Positions 35,524 through 36,494 of a stretch of DNA of 36,494 nt are shown in pieces. The stretch is taken from assembly GCA_028873575.1 (NCBI GenBank), contig JAGWHY010000012.1, positions 1 to 36,494 of the forward strand, read 5' to 3'. The notes beneath the pieces are model-generated. The model had not been told where the DNA came from and ran no database searches. It was given only the letters and a program-made list of their open reading frames with translations. The number at the start of each line of letters is the position of its first letter. Position 1 is the stretch's first letter. Made by a program: the position numbers and the translations under genes. This DNA is from Acidobacteriota bacterium. GTDB taxonomy: Bacteria > Actinomycetota > Acidimicrobiia > Acidimicrobiales > RAAP-2.

Positions 35524-36494
35524 TCGCTGCTCCTTGGTCTCGCAGTTGTCGGTAGCGCGCGATCAGCGCGTTGGTCGATGAGTCAAAGTCGGGCGACGGC
35601 GCCGAGCCGGGCGCGATCGCCGGGTAGATCCGCGCGGCCAGCTGCTTACCTAACTGGACGCCCCACTGGTCGAACGAGTCGACGCCCCAGATCACGCCCT
35701 GGGTGAAGACGCTGTGCTCGTAGAGCGCGACGAGGGCGCCGAGGGTGCGCGGCGTCAACGTCTCGCTCAAGAGCACGTTGGTGGGGCGATTGCCTTCCAT
35801 GACCCGGTGCGCCACGACCTTTTCGGGCGTGCCCTCGGCGCGCACCTCCGCCTCGGTCATCCCAAAGGCCAACGCGCGCGCCTGGGCGAAGACGTTCGCG
35901 TTCAAGAGATCGTGGTGATCACCGAGGGGGTTGAGCGAGCGCGCGAAGGCTATTAGGTCAACCGGCACGACGGTGGTGCCCTGGTGGAGCAGCTGGTAAA
36001 AGCTGTGTTGACCGTTGGTGCCGGGCTCGCCCCAGTAGATGGCGCCGGTCGGGTAGTCGAGCGTCACGCCCTCGAGGGAGACGTGCTTACCGTTGGACTC
36101 CATGGTCAGTTGTTGCAGGTACGCGGGCAGACGCTTCAGGTACTGGTCGTAGGGCATCACGCCCACGGTCGCCAGGTCCAAGAACTCGCGATTCCACACC
36201 GCGAGCATCCCCATCAGGACCGGCAGATTCTCCTCGAGGGGCGCGCGCACGAAGTGCTCGTCCATCTCGTGAAAGCCGTGAAGCAGTTCGCGAAAGTTGT
36301 CCGGCCCAATCGCCAGCATCGTCGAAAGACCAATCGCCGACTCGAGGGAGTAGCGACCACCGACCCAGTCCCAGAAGCCGAACATCCGCGCCGGGTCAAT
36401 GCCGAAGGCTTCGACCTCGCGCGCGTTGGTCGAGACCGCGACAAAGTGCCGCGCCACGGCGCGCTCGTCACCGAGTTGCGCTAACAGCCACGCG
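35513..36494 (-). CDS. pgi: Glucose-6-phosphate isomerase (5' part beyond window)
   Basis: Pgi interconverts glucose-6-phosphate and fructose-6-phosphate. The frame is open to the right edge, so the N-terminus is missing. The visible 327 codons start [23 protein letters not shown] and include [49 protein letters not shown] (with the conserved Glu and His), and [22 protein letters not shown] at the C-terminus. These are the PGI signature regions of the long bacterial enzyme. It is the first visible gene of the pgi-gnd-pgl-rpiA-zwf operon. Confidence 0.96.
   Translation of the reverse strand, partial: AWLLAQLGDERAVARHFVAVSTNAREVEAFGIDPARMFGFWDWVGGRYSLESAIGLSTMLAIGPDNFRELLHGFHEMDEHFVRAPLEENLPVLMGMLAVWNREFLDLATVGVMPYDQYLKRLPAYLQQLTMESNGKHVSLEGVTLDYPTGAIYWGEPGTNGQHSFYQLLHQGTTVVPVDLIAFARSLNPLGDHHDLLNANVFAQARALAFGMTEAEVRAEGTPEKVVAHRVMEGNRPTNVLLSETLTPRTLGALVALYEHSVFTQGVIWGVDSFDQWGVQLGKQLAARIYPAIAPGSAPSPDFDSSTNALIARYRQLRDQGAASDD

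Overview
This window is high-GC, tightly packed bacterial chromosome with frequent GTG starts, many 1- or 4-base gene overlaps, and gene families typical of Actinobacteriota: a PASTA-domain kinase-like protein, a type 2 IleRS, a MazF/ribbon-helix-helix pair, and a cysteine desulfurase-mnmA-ligA-gatCAB-ilvBNC order that recalls the mycobacterial arrangement. The lineage may be acidimicrobial, but that is a guess from gene style. No rRNA, tRNA, CRISPR array or replication origin was seen.

Region by region. (1) 1-5111, minus strand: branched-chain amino acid synthesis, ilvD then ilvB-ilvN-ilvC. ilvC loses only its last codons at the left edge. Between ilvD and ilvB lies a complete attenuator: promoter, 16-residue Ile/Leu/Val-rich leader peptide, and terminator hairpin. 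(2) 5112-7232: an AT-richer insert with a hipBA toxin-antitoxin operon and the 3' remnant of an IS3-family transposase. (3) 7233-11141, minus: an esterase-gatC-gatA-gatB operon with overlapping genes. (4) 11213-11785, plus: a ribbon-helix-helix/MazF-like toxin-antitoxin pair, convergent with an MFS exporter gene (to 13401). (5) 13532-22748, minus: a long run with a small zinc-ribbon protein, a PASTA kinase-like protein that has lost its catalytic loop, ligA, mnmA, cysteine desulfurase, a succinate-semialdehyde-type dehydrogenase, an MFS transporter and a 40-residue membrane protein. (6) 22766-23957: yceI with a perfect sigma70 promoter, divergent from a marR regulator. (7) 23954-30941: ileS with an altered GLHH signature, a GNAT acetyltransferase, a HAD phosphatase, a double-GNAT protein, glutathione peroxidase, a quinone oxidoreductase and a DUF5522-like protein. 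(8) 30947-36494, minus: the oxidative pentose phosphate operon pgi-gnd-pgl-rpiA-zwf-Cof phosphatase, with pgi cut by the right edge.

Three themes stand out. Many genes have a TANNNT -10 box exactly 6 bases before the start codon, as expected for leaderless mRNAs. Four convergent gene pairs overlap by exactly 4 bases at their stop codons (CTAG or CTAA). Two proteins carry altered catalytic signatures: the kinase-like protein (HRD loop replaced) and IleRS (HxGH replaced by GLHH). No wholly new multi-gene system is evident. The best leads are the PASTA pseudokinase with its coupled zinc-ribbon protein, the ilvB attenuator, the GLHH IleRS and the promoter architecture.
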